A DNA stretch of 64,000 nt, from contig JAQFVV010000032.1 of assembly GCA_028023455.1 (NCBI GenBank), forward strand, positions 3,823,366-3,887,365, given 5' to 3'. Each line of letters opens with the position of its first letter. Within the stretch, counting starts at the first letter, position 1. Below, piece by piece: positions 12,654 to 23,839 of the stretch. A program made the translations under genes and the position numbers. The notes beneath the pieces were generated by a model. It was not told the origin of the DNA. It was given only the letters and a program-made list of their open reading frames with translations, and ran no database searches. This DNA is from Epiperipatus broadwayi (lineage: Eukaryota > Onychophora > Udeonychophora > Euonychophora > Peripatidae).

Positions 12654-13107
12654 GTGGAGATGACTAACCGAATGTCTGTCATCCAGGAAGAGTATCCCAC
12701 TTGGGGACTTCAGATTGACCCTTGTCCAATTGTTAATACAAGAATTGGGGCCTCAGTTGCACAAATTCTTCTTGACACAGGCAGCCAGATTTCCTGTGTT
12801 TCTAGAGATTGGTTAACAAATTACGAAAAACATGGACTCATACCCGGGCTCTCTGCTCACCTAATCCAAATGAAGCTGGCTGAAGATGACCAGAACTGAA
12901 AACTATCAAGTCTGGTTGGAAATATCGACAGGAGAAGCCAATGCAGGATACACCTTTTTAGTGATCAAAGGACTAATTCAGGACGTGATAATTGGGTCCG
13001 ACTTCTTAACCCAACATGAATATATCCTGGACTATAAAAAAGATATTATTTTCATCAGAAGCAGATTAGTTTTGATACTAATAAACAAATTGAAGAAATC
13101 CAATTAA
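12654..13107 (+). pseudogene. Gypsy aspartic protease domain, frame-broken
   Basis: The active-site block L-L-D-T-G-S-Q-I-S has its aspartate codon at 12774-12776, as in retroviral-type aspartic proteases, which act as dimers and cut Gag-Pol. The frame stops at 12897-12899. The C-terminal half continues in an overlapping frame (12886-13107), where I-I-G-S-D-F-L corresponds to the conserved I-L-G-x-D-x-L flap-side motif. It lies between gag and reverse transcriptase, as expected for gypsy pol. Confidence 0.85.
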
Positions 13108-13151
13108 GATGTCTGGAGGCTATTCCTGATGATGATATCCAAGAGAAAATT

Positions 13152-14110
13152 ATGGGATCATCGTTAAATAAGGTACAGGACCGATTCCAGTTACAACAAT
13201 TACTTACAGAAAATTGTACAATATTTTCTCAGGTCCCAGGTGAAATTAGTAATTATGTCCATTGGATACTAGTAAAAGAAGAGACACATTTCCAGATCCA
13301 CACATACCCTATCCCATTTCAGTATCAGGAAAAGGTGAATGCCCAAATTAAGCAGATGATTGACTGGGGTGTAACTGAAAAGGGGTCATCACCCTATAAT
13401 AACCCGTTGGTCATGGTCAAAAAGAAAGATGGAACCATACGATTGTGTCTAGATGCTAGGACATTAAACAACATTACTATACCTGAGCGAGACAATCCCA
13501 CCACCCATCCAAGAAACATTTATCAAGTTGACTGCTAAGAATATTTTCTCTACCCTTGACCTAACTTCCAGTTACTGGTAAATGGCTCTCCACCCCCAGG
13601 ATCGAAAATATACCATGTTCTGATACAATGGGCAAACCCACATGTTTAAGAGAGTACTCTTTGGGATGATAAATAGCAGGGCTGGCCTCATGAGATGTTT
13701 GGACCAAGTATTGTCAGAAAAGTTAAAAAAAATTGGTATGTTATGTAGACAATGTAGTAGTTGCATCAAGAGACATCACAGAACATCTGGAAGATTTAAA
13801 ACAATTTTTCGATGAGTGCACCCAGAAAAATATATCTCCTTAATTTTAGAAAAAGTTTTTTCACATTGAGGGAGATTTCCTTTTTAGGCCATATTGTAAA
13901 TGGTCAAGGAATTAGGGCTCACCCTGACAAGGTCGCAGCCATCGAAAATTTCCTTAGGCCAATGAACCGAAAACAAGTTTTACCCCCATTTTGCCAAAGA
14001 TACATCATCCCTAGTAGAATTGATAAGACCCCACCACAGATGGAAATGGATGAATACCCATGAAGAAGACTTTAGTCGAGTAAAGAGAAGATTTTTAGAG
14101 ACTGTTACAC
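13152..14110 (+). pseudogene. Gypsy reverse transcriptase domain, inactivated
   Basis: The frame 13152-13538 carries a run-up helix with W-G-V-T-E, an S-P-Y-N-N-P-L-V-M-V-K-K-K-D-G block and an R-L-C-L-D-A-R-T-L-N block, standard for gypsy reverse transcriptase. Later motifs need other frames. The catalytic box, canonically Y-V-D-D, reads Y-V-D-N at 13742-13753, so one metal-binding aspartate is lost. The thumb region follows at 13812-14063, with an F-L-G-H-I-V-N-G-Q-G-I-R block. Several stops and frameshifts interrupt it. Confidence 0.88.
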
Positions 14111-14500
14111 TACCCAGATTTTACCCATCCCTTTTATTTGCAGACTGATAGTAGTCAGAAAGGATTGGGTGTGGTTCTATTTCAAGTCAACCAAGAGGGC
14201 CAACACCAAATACTATATTTTAGCAGCTGTACTCTGAAAGGAGCCGAAAAGAACTACACAGTGACGGAACAAGAGACACTAGCAATCATGCGGACATGTA
14301 ATAAGTTCAAGAAGATGCTCCTGGGTTCAGAAGTGATTATCATTACTGACCACCGGTGTCTCCAATTACTAAATAAAAGTTACCTGAACAATGACTGACT
14401 CATGAGATGGAGTCTTTCACTTCAAAGATTTCATTATAAAGTCATCTACTGCTCTGAGCCTGAAAATACAGTGGATGATATGTTAAGTTGACCTCCTATA
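14111..14500 (+). pseudogene. Gypsy RNase H domain
   Basis: The frame 14138-14398 has T-D-S-S-Q-K-G-L-G-V-V-L at the start (catalytic aspartate), the Y-x-V-T-E-Q-E-T-L-A block with the catalytic glutamate, and I-I-I-T-D-H-R with the third acidic residue. This is the usual gypsy RNase H that removes RNA from RNA:DNA hybrids. The frame ends in a TGA at 14396-14398, followed by more pol-like codons. Confidence 0.85.
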
Positions 14501-14554
14501 GAACTGGAGCCACCCAACCCCATAATAAGTGATCAGCCATTAGTAATTGCAGCA

Positions 14555-15806
14555 ATGGTACTGGACCAGGAGATGGAACACAAGTTAAGGAACCTTCAAC
14601 ATTGGCAAGAGCAACAACCACTATACAAAAAGCTTATCCAAATTGTACAACAGCAAGGAAATCCAATACAAGGCTGCACAACACCTCGAAGAAAGAAGCT
14701 ATACCAGATAAGAAATGGGTTGCTGCAGCAGCAGATTGTGGGAGATAAAATTTACTGGAAAATCTTGGTACCACCTGACCTCAGAAACCAGTTCATCATG
14801 TATATGCATGGCTTAGTAGGGCACTATGGCCCCAGAAAAACAGAAGAAGCTGTAAGATGACAATTTCACTGGCCAAAACTATATGAAGATGTGATGGATA
14901 CCCTCAAGAAATGTGCTATTTGTGCAAGAGATAAACCACCAAATAAAAACTTTAGTGGAGTAGGTGCCTCTATTTTCCCATCTGCACCAAATGAAATACT
15001 TGCGATCGATCACTATGGCCCATTGCCATCCTACCATAGATTCTATTACTTACTTGTAACTTATGATCTATTCTCAAAATATGCTTGGGCCTATCCTGTG
15101 ATGTGAGCAGACTCCTGTTGCACAATTTGAGTGTTACAAAAGTGTCAATTTGTCAAGATTGGAAAACCAATCAGCATCCTCTTGGACCATGGATCAGCCT
15201 TTACATCTCAAGAATGGAAGACTTGGTTGAGGCAGTAGAACGTTAAACATGTTCTGACCTCAATTCGAAATCTTCAGTCTAACCCATGTGAAAGGGTTAT
15301 GAGGGAAATAAACTGACTATTTAGGACCCATGTTAACCAAAATCACAGAGGCTGGGTAAATCAAACTGAAAAGATTTTTTCAATATATCAATGGAACCAT
15401 CAACGAGGCCACTGGCAAGACACCAACATGTTTGTATTTTGGTAAAGAGGACTCATTACTGATCAAAATGCCATTACCGATGGATAAACATGAAATCAAT
15501 ATTGAAACTGACAGAAGCAAGGCACACTGCCACCTTATGAAAAAGGCAGAATGGAAATTACAAGCAGATCGGAGAAGCCAACATTTCTAGGTTGGGAAGT
15601 ATGTTTGGGTATGGAACTCTCAACAAAGCAACCGAGATAAAAGAGTATATAAAAAGTTCTTTCCTTTGTACCGAGGACCCTTTATAATTGACCGCACATG
15701 TGGCCCAAATGCATATTTATTAAAAGACGGATATACCATAAAAGGGACATATAATGCCCGTAATCTCATACCATGTAAATATTATCCACCTAACCCAGGG
15801 TTATAA
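14555..15806 (+). pseudogene. Gypsy integrase, frame-broken
   Basis: The N-terminal H-H-C-C zinc-binding region is at about 14800-14930 (M-H-G-L-V-G-H-Y-G, later C-A-I-C). The RNase-H-like core has its first aspartate at 15008-15010 (A-I-D-H-Y-G-P-L), the second at 15185-15187 (L-D-H-G-S-A-F-T) and the glutamate at 15290-15292 (N-P-C-E-R-V-M-R-E). Only 34 residues lie between the second aspartate and the glutamate, one fewer than the usual 35. A G-T-Y-N-A-R-N-L C-terminal block precedes the stop at 15804-15806. In-frame stops at about 14858, 15104 and 15236 disable it. Confidence 0.87.
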
Positions 15807-16260
15807 AATATTTTAGCCTCTTAGGACAGTCATTACGTGTATATAAAATTAGTAAAATGAATTTGGTAATGAATTTGGTAGAATGGAACCTATGTTAGTC
15901 AAATTTTTTTATATATATTATTGTTTTAATTACTATTACTCTTAAGAATTTTTTTATATATATTATTTTAACTAATCTTACTCTAAGAATTTTTATATAT
16001 AATCAGTTTAACTAATATTACTCATATGATTTCTAACCAGACACGGCCAAATTAAGCCATTTTAAACTAAACTATAAATTCTAGATCCAGGTATATAAAA
16101 TATTCGTTGCTTCATGTAATCTCTGCTTTTTATATTTCTATATATCTGTAAAAAAAAAATTTTTTTTTTTTGTATTTAAATTATGTGATGTAGCAAAATT
16201 TTTTTCTCTTTCCTTGCCTTCTTTGTTTTTCCTTAATTGTTCACAGGAAGTACGGGGAAA
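15807..16260 (+). other. Gypsy 3' internal non-coding region with polypurine tract
   Basis: A+T-rich sequence with near-repeats of TTTTTTTATATATATTATT near 15905, 15950 and 15990. The last bases before the 3' LTR include GGAAG and GGGGAAA (16245-16260), a plausible plus-strand primer tract. No envelope-like frame was found. Confidence 0.7.
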
Positions 16261-18870
16261 TGAAACAGTAAGATTCGTATCCCAATCTTAAGTTTCACCT
16301 TTTTCTATCATCTCTCACTCACCGGTCTATCCTACCCAAATTTAAACTTTTTGGTATCGAATAGCAATATTAAAAATGTATAGATATATGTAGAATTCAC
16401 CATAAACATGCACACATTTTGATCTCAAATTTAAGGCAATAAATAAAGATAAATAATATAATTTAGATTTCTTCTTTTAGTTACATAAAAATATATAATT
16501 TTAATCATTTATTTTGAATTGTAAAATTCACTATTTATTGCTTTGTTTAAATTTCATTTAGTAATAATTTTAGAAATAGATTGTAATATTTAATTAAAAG
16601 TAAAAATAATCATATGTTCCCTTTTTGTCTTTGAAATTTTAAAAGCATCAGTCAGTGAGAGATAATAGATTAATTAAAAAGAAAAATTCCCTAAAATGTA
16701 ATTATAAAAATTAAATGTAAAATCTAAATGTAAACAATAGAATGGCAGCTTTCTCGATAATTAAACTAACAAAAATGTATTGATTATCCTCAGGGCAGAT
16801 TAAGTGGAATCTAAAAATACACTAACAAAAATGTAAAAGATAAGATCTAAGAAAGGAGGCAAATTTAGACTTTCTAGAGACTTGCACTTTAATTTTAGCT
16901 GTGCTCTCAATCAGTTGAGAGTCTTCAAGATCTTAAATTAATTTTACCTGCCATGATATGATCAAGTAAAAAAAAGCGCCCAGACTATTCTCCATCCAAA
17001 GATGGCCTATCGGATGCCAAACTTTCCATTGCCCTTCATAAATTCAACGATGAAGATCTGCTGCCTAAAATAATTTGAAAGCTGCTGCTGTTAAATTACA
17101 TGAATCATCTAAAAGCTGTAAAGAACTGTTAATGCTAGAATCATGAACAACTTGCTATTGATCACAGAATCAGAAAACTTCTCATAAACAGGTACCTGTA
17201 TCCAAATTCTCTAGAGTACTCTACTAATATCCTGCTATAGCTTATTCATTCTTTATCTAACTTATAAACTATACACTGTAAATTCACATTTGTAAAACTA
17301 AAATTAATTATTAAATTTTTTTAATGTAAAGTTCTTTAATAATATAGCCTGCCTAATTCTAACTTTCTTGGGTGTGTATTTCTAAAATCTACATTTTACT
17401 ATATAATTATCGCATGCTCATAATTTTCTAAGTATAAATCTATGATCGCTTGAAACAGTGGAGGCATGTCAAATTTTCATTAATATTTACTTTCATAAAT
17501 AACATATTTTCATGTAAATTGACATGCATTCAGTGCTTCATTTATTGTAATACAGGGGTCTAGTGTTTAACAAATGGCTGACATATTAGTTATAATAATC
17601 ACCCAGTTTATGTATTGTTTTTATATTTTATTAAATTTGTAATTAATAATTCCATAAAATTTGCATTTCTTTGAGAGCCGCAAACGTTCCTTATTAAATG
17701 TTGATAATGTAGGGCTGAGTTATAAAATATATTTGAGTCTTAACAGAATCGTCTGTACATTATACATGTGTTACATTTTAGAGATGCGATGACCCATTAC
17801 AAGCCTTGAATATTCCGGATTCTATAGGGTTGAAATTAACCCCAGTCGTCCTACACAAGCGGACATAATAAATGCTCCCATAGGGCTTGACAACTGTCAT
17901 GCAGCCAGCAGGCAACTGTGGCACTAACCACTTGTCCCTGGTTATGCTTATGTGACACCGTACCTCTTCGGGCCTATGGCAAACACCAACCCGTATTTAT
18001 AAACTCATTCACAGCTTTGCAGTTTCAATATACTGTTATTTCCTATCACCTTTCTAAATGTACCATGTGTTTCTTTTATTAACTTTATTATTCTATGTAT
18101 AACTCCGTCCCTGCATTAGTAACATAATTCACTCTCAAATAAATGTTTGCCCCTAGTTATTAGTAAATATCTTTAATTAAATAAATATATATCCACTGCT
18201 ATTTTTATAAATTTTACTTTGGACTCTTGCATTGCAAAGGTATAAATCCCTAAAGGCATGCCTTAGAAATACTTGCTCAAGAATTTTATGTAGCTAGATT
18301 ACGTCATCAATAAATGTATTTCTCTTTGTAAACATTAACAGTATCGGAAATACCGCTAATGAGGTCTTAAATATAAAGTATTATTGGTAAAATGATTTTG
18401 TATAAATGTTACTAATTAAATAAATGTATTTCTTGAATAAAAGTATCAGAAAATTCCGTTACTCAATTTAAATATTACCAAATATTATTAGTAAATGATT
18501 TATTATTAAAATGTTTCAATAAATAATTTCAAACTGTACGTCTGCAGTTACATTTTATTTATTCAATACCCATTCTATATAATATTTCCTCGATTTGTAA
18601 ATATAAGTGTCTAATTAATATTAGTGTTATTATTGGCTAACTCGAAAGTAAAATCATGAATCTTTTGCAACATCCCTGACCACTGTGCCTAAAGAAATGT
18701 TTACTAATGTCGCATCAGATGCATTGTTTCATAGATTGTATTGTGGAACCGATAAGCTATGTTCGAACTCAGTACTACAGGTGGCTTCACTACCTAGATG
18801 GTACTGCAGTTCTGTATGGTGGTCGAATTCAGCACTATGTTAACGAATCATGCGTTTTCTGACCATTACA
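16261..18870 (+). repeat. Gypsy element 3' LTR (2610 bp)
   Basis: It begins TGAAACAG right after the polypurine tract and ends CATTACA before the ATAT duplication. It matches the 5' LTR throughout. In one 140-bp stretch compared by eye (9721-9860 against 17641-17780) I count about 13 differences, mostly transitions. Confidence 0.93.
16904..16921 (+). other. Stem-loop inside 3' LTR
   Basis: Same seven-base stem and four-base loop as at 8959-8976. Confidence 0.6.
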
Positions 18871-18874
18871 ATAT

Positions 18875-20017
18875 TTTGTATGGTATTCCATACAAAACTT
18901 TCATTGATACTACTATCATAATGCATGGTTTTCAATGTCGTCAGCTATCAGTGAGTTAAGAAAAATGAAAAATAAAAAAAACCCTTTCTCAACATAGAGT
19001 TTTGTTTACAATATAAAAGCAAAAAAACAACTTTCCATTTGATTTGCTTATTCATTATTATTTTTCTAAAATTATTACATAAGTGTTTCAGAATAAGTAT
19101 TTGATGCTTATATTTAACATTTATTTAAATATATTTATTTTTAACAGAAAATTAGCTACTTAAAAATTTATTGATATAAATCAGGAAATATCTACTTTTA
19201 ATAACATTCTAATTATGTTTGTTCTTTTTTTTATAATTATAAATTGATTTTTGATATTTAAAAAATATATTTTGATACTTTAGCATGTACTTGAATAAAA
19301 AAATCTTTTAAATATACATATTAAATGGACACAATATTGTTTTATCATCTTTTATTTTATTACCCAATGCTAAAAGTGATTGATATTCTTTTTAGTTTTT
19401 ATTCTATTAATTCTAGTTTTATTGTCTTCTTTTGTAGTGAGTCTGATTTTTATTTATTTTGGTACTTTTTTCCATTTTTTTAACACTGTACACATTATTC
19501 CTTTTTACCTATATTCCATTAATAGCATTTCAAGATATTTTATATTTATTTTTATTTTTAATATATCTGTTGTTGTTTTAAACTATTTCCTACAATTTTT
19601 TTACAAGAGAATTTTTGATATTTTTATTTGCCTGTCTTGCTCTCAATTCTTGGGTAGAAGATATCAAGTTCCCTGTTACAGTGGCAACTGTTTAATATTT
19701 TAATTAATCTTTAATGATCTGAAATCAGAGTTTTAGTTTTAAGGATCTCTAAATCATGTAGTACTTGTTTTCATTATAATTAGTTTCTAGATTTTTTTTT
19801 GTTAAGCTCAAGTTCCAATATCATTTTAATTAGATATCAATTATTTAAAAAAGATATAGTTCTCATTATTTTCTTTGTGTTTTTTTCACTTGTTACTATT
19901 ATTGTTTTTGCTTTTCTTTTGAACTTTTCTAATTTCTGTGAATCTTTCACAGCTTTTTCATATGTTAAAGATTTTTACTCCTTAGCATTAGAGTAAAAAT
20001 AAATACTTCCAAAATCA
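18875..20017. other. A+T-rich non-coding stretch
   Basis: No gene recognised. Frames at 19380-19703 and 19799-19996 are phenylalanine- and isoleucine-rich only because the strand is T-rich, and they show no family motif. Confidence 0.6.
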
Positions 20018-20258
<241 letters not shown>

Positions 20259-20432
20259 TCAATTCAATTCAATTCAATTTATTAGTAAACAACAGCTTAC
20301 AAAGCCAAGAAAACGTTTACAATGATTAAAATTAAAATTTACATAAAATTTTGATTTAATGAATCTAATATATACTTTTTAAATATTTTAAAATCTGATG
20401 TAAACTCTACATCACTAAACATATCATTATAT

Positions 20433-21620
20433 TCATTTTGTAATCCATATACAGATGCCATTTTTTATACATCTATGTTTAATTAATGGTAAATGAAAAA
20501 GTTTGTGATTTCTTCTATTGAAAATTGATATTTTATATAGCACATTTGTTATTGAATTATCAAAAGTTATTGTGCAATTTATCATTTTATATAAAAAACA
20601 CATATCAGATAATATTCTCTTAACACACAATTCATTATTATTACAAAATGAAGTTACATATTTACAATATTTATCATAAACCTTTTGTATTTTTTTCATA
20701 TTTGTTTCATTTATAGAATTCCATATAATGGATCCATAGTGTAAAATTGGCAATATCAAACTATTAAATATTAATTTATTAGTCTGGAAATCAAAACAAT
20801 TTTTGATCTGAGCATCCTGCCAATGAGTTTAAATGCTTTATTAACAGAATATGGTTATTAAAAGTAAAATTGCTTGTGAAAATTATACCCAAATCTTTAT
20901 GATCAGTAATTTTCTTAATTTCAAGATGATCAATATCATAACTACCTTGTATTAACATTGTTTTCCTTGAATATGTCATAGCATTACATTTATCAACATT
21001 TATTTTCATGTTATTTTCTTGGCACCACCTGTAAAATACATCTATATAATTTTGTAAAGTTTTAATATCTTCTTTACTATTAATTTCCAGAAAAATTTTA
21101 TTATCATCTGCATAGCATAACATACTCTTATTTGTAATAAGTGTTATCAAATCTGATATATAAATAGCAAAAAATATTGGATTTAACACACTCCCCTGTG
21201 GAAGTCCAAGTCTAGATTTAAAATTACTTGACTGTTTATTATTGTAATAAACATAATTGCTTCTATCAGATAGAAATGACTTGAATAAATTTATTAGATT
21301 GATTGAAAAACCAATTTTCTCTATTTTTATAAGAAGTAATCTATGATCAACTCTATCAAAAGCCTTTGTTAAATCAAAATATATTACATCCAATTGACTT
21401 CTTGCCTCAATAGCTCTACCTATGGCATCAGATATATAAACTAAATTTGTTTCTATTGACCTTCCTGGAAGAAACCCATGTAAAGAATAAGGAAGAATAT
21501 TTTTTAAATAATGTATAATTCTGTAATAAATTGATTTTTCAAAAATTCTTGATGGTATAGGTAGTAAAGAAATAGATCTATAATTTCGGACCTCTGATTT
21601 TTTCCCCAGATTTGTATATT
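20433..21620 (-). pseudogene. LINE-B reverse transcriptase and C-terminal domain
   Basis: From 21620 downward the minus strand reads finger motif N-Y-R-S-I-S-L-L-P, then F-L-P-G-R-S-I-E-T-N, motif A D-L-T-K-A-F-D-R-V-D-H, motif B L-P-Q-G-S-V-L and motif C Y-A-D-D (complement of 21103-21114). The core frame is open for at least 200 codons (21393-20791). The C-terminal frame (20759-20433) has L-P-I-L-H-Y-G-S-I-I-W-N, the usual post-RT block of Jockey/CR1 LINEs. A frame change near 20760-20810 separates them, so this copy is probably inactive although well preserved. Confidence 0.88.
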
Positions 21621-21746
21621 GGTATTACTTTAGCCATTTTCCAATAGCTAGGAAAAATTGACGTTTTAAGTGACAAATTAAAAATATACAATAAAACTGG
21701 AGCCAAAAGTTCAATGCATCCTTTATAAATAAAAACAGGTATATTA

Positions 21747-22250
21747 TCACAAGCAATACTTTTTTTTATTTTTTATTAATTTTGTAGAATGGTATATCTC
21801 ATCCAAATCATATTTTAATATGTTTATGGAATCACTATTGAATATGAGATTTTGAGTAAATGGATATTCCAAAATTAAGTTATTACTTAGTTCACATTGA
21901 GTTGAAAAACAAGTCATAAAATCATTTGATTCTATATCTACTACACATGTATTTTGTTTAACTGAAGTATAACGAGTCTTTAATACATTCCAAAAATGTG
22001 ATGGATCTTTATGTATTTTGTTTTGAGTTAGTTTAATATATTCTTGAAAATCATATTTTTCAAGTACTTTTACTATGTGTCTATAATTCCTATAGTTATT
22101 CAAATACAAAAAGCATTTATATTTCTTATAATATCTATGAAAAATTTTTTTTCTTTTTATACATTGAACTAGTTTCACAGAGAACCATTTTGGAAATTTA
22201 ATACCTCTACTTTGCTTAACTGGATTGAATCTATCAACAGTATCTGACAA
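21747..22250 (-). pseudogene. LINE-B ORF2 linker between endonuclease and reverse transcriptase
   Basis: A lysine-, tyrosine- and asparagine-rich frame with F-P-K-W-F-S followed by K-R-K-K and an H-F-W-N-V-L-K block. This spacer pattern is found between the two enzymatic domains in Jockey- and CR1-type ORF2 proteins. It has no enzymatic role of its own that I can name. Confidence 0.8.
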
Positions 22251-22261
22251 TATTTGATGAA

Positions 22262-22926
22262 ATATATTGGTAGCTAATGATGGGCATTTACATTCATAAA
22301 CTTCACTTCAAGAAATATGTTTAATGGCTTGATACAGATTATAATAGTCTCCTCATGCATAACATTTATTTGCATAGATTATGGAATTTTTCCTGAATCT
22401 CGTTACCACTGACAGTTGCAATTCTAGTGCTGGATGGTATACATCTTCTGATACTAGAGGATATTCAGAATTATTAATAATTATATCTGTAATTCTTGTA
22501 AATATCAAATCCAAAATATAATTTTGTTTATTAAATATTTTGTTTACTTGCTGTAGATCTAATAGTTTAATAAATTGATCCAGTTCAATAAATTTTGGTG
22601 TATTTTGTTTTTCCTTAGTGTTTTCATGATAAGCAACATTGAAATCTCCAAAAGAATCATTTCATATTTATATTGTATGAGACATAATTCCAGGCTTTCA
22701 AGATTTTTTCTGAATTCATTTATTGATATATTTGATGATATATATAAATTTCCAATTATGAGTTTTGAGTTTTTTATCTCTAATTCAATTCATACTGACT
22801 CAAAAGTTATATTTTCAATATTTATCTCTTTATGTATAATATCATTCTTGACAGCTGTTAGTACACCACCTCTTCTTGATGCAGTTGTGTTTGGTCTATC
22901 ATATCTAACTACATTATATCTATTAT
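22262..22926 (-). pseudogene. LINE-B endonuclease, C-terminal two thirds
   Basis: On the minus strand the translation from about 22926 shows Y-N-V-V-R-Y-D-R-P-N, then R-R-G-G-V-L-T-A-V, the glycine-rich core block of APE endonucleases, and later an I-I-G-N-L-Y-I block. The frame is interrupted further on. The plus-strand frame 22575-23021 is an antisense shadow of this domain. Confidence 0.8.
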
Positions 22927-23772
22927 CTATTGAAACGATAACTTTCCAAGCCCCTATCGTTTCACCATCAAACCTAATGACACTCTCATGTGTTCTAAGT
23001 TCGAACCTATTTAAATGTTAATAAATTTAAAATTAGCTCATGTCTGTATAAACAGTATTATATATTTGCGTGCGAACCAACGCTATAATTAGATAGGATT
23101 AGTAAAAGTATAGCGCACTAAATTGATTTAATAATTCTAAAAATGTTCGTTATATTATTTAAGTTAAGAGTAAATTATAATTTTGTTTGTTAATATTGTA
23201 ATTTCGTATGTGGATATATAATCTGTGCTATATAGAAGAAAGACATGATTTAAAATATGTAAAAGCCATTATCTAAAAATAATATTAAATGTCTTTAAAA
23301 AATGTTAAAAGATTTCTTGTTTTAAATATATTTCAAAGAAAAGTTTCTCGAAAATATATTTAAAAGCTATATCAAAATATGTTTGTAAATTATTTTAAAT
23401 AAATATGTAAAAAAGTTTGCATTTTAAAAAAAATGTTAAAAGGTTGTTTTTAATGTAAGATAAAAATAAAAGCTGGTCAAGTAATTAAAAAGATTTTTGA
23501 TTGTAAACAAGTGTCATTAACGACCACACCTGGAATTCGTAAAAAGTAAAACTAGTTCAAAATTTACTAATTAAAATCTCCTTAGATAAGATTAAGTTAT
23601 TTTAAAATCTAAATTGGACAATTGTTTGCAACAAAAAATCTTAATTATAATAATAGCTTATGGAATGTTTCTAACATAAGTTATCTAAGATCTGGATTAT
23701 AAATTGAAAAATATTTAATTAAATTCCTGAATTTAGTGAGTCTTGAGGCGATAGATTCCGATAAGGAAAACA

Positions 23773-23780
23773 TATAAATA
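23773..23780 (+). promoter_or_regulatory. Candidate TATA box of the solo LTR
   Basis: TATAAATA lies 16 bp upstream of a stem-loop (23796-23839), the same order as in the LTRs at 38065 and 44980. Confidence 0.4.
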
Positions 23781-23795
23781 CTCTGTATTTTTAAC

Positions 23796-23839
23796 AAGGA
23801 TGGACAGCCATATTTTTAGAGAGAATTGCAGCCATCCTT
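23796..23839 (+). other. Stem-loop inside solo LTR
   Basis: AAGGATGG (23796-23803) is complementary to CCATCCTT (23832-23839) across a 28-base loop. Confidence 0.5.

Larger units (their letters stand above)
8307..18870 (+). mobile_element. Ty3/gypsy-type LTR retrotransposon, structurally complete, coding region dead
   Basis: Two long direct repeats (8307-10934 and 16261-18870) both begin TGAAACAG and end CATTACA, giving the TG...CA ends of LTRs. They flank 5.3 kb with gag, protease, reverse transcriptase, RNase H and integrase in that order. The order protease-RT-RNase H-integrase defines Ty3/gypsy rather than copia. ATAT at 8303-8306 and 18871-18874 is the 4-bp target duplication. No envelope gene is seen. 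LTRs of 2.6 kb are very long relative to a 5.3-kb interior. LTR divergence is several percent by eye, so the insertion is not recent. Confidence 0.95.

Noticed and set aside
19380-19703. 107-codon frame resembling a membrane protein
   Set aside because: Hydrophobic only because T-rich codons encode F, I and L. No topology-specific or family pattern, and no flanking gene structure.
22575-23021. Plus-strand frame of 148 codons
   Set aside because: Antisense of the LINE-B endonuclease and crosses the LTR insertion border at 22931.
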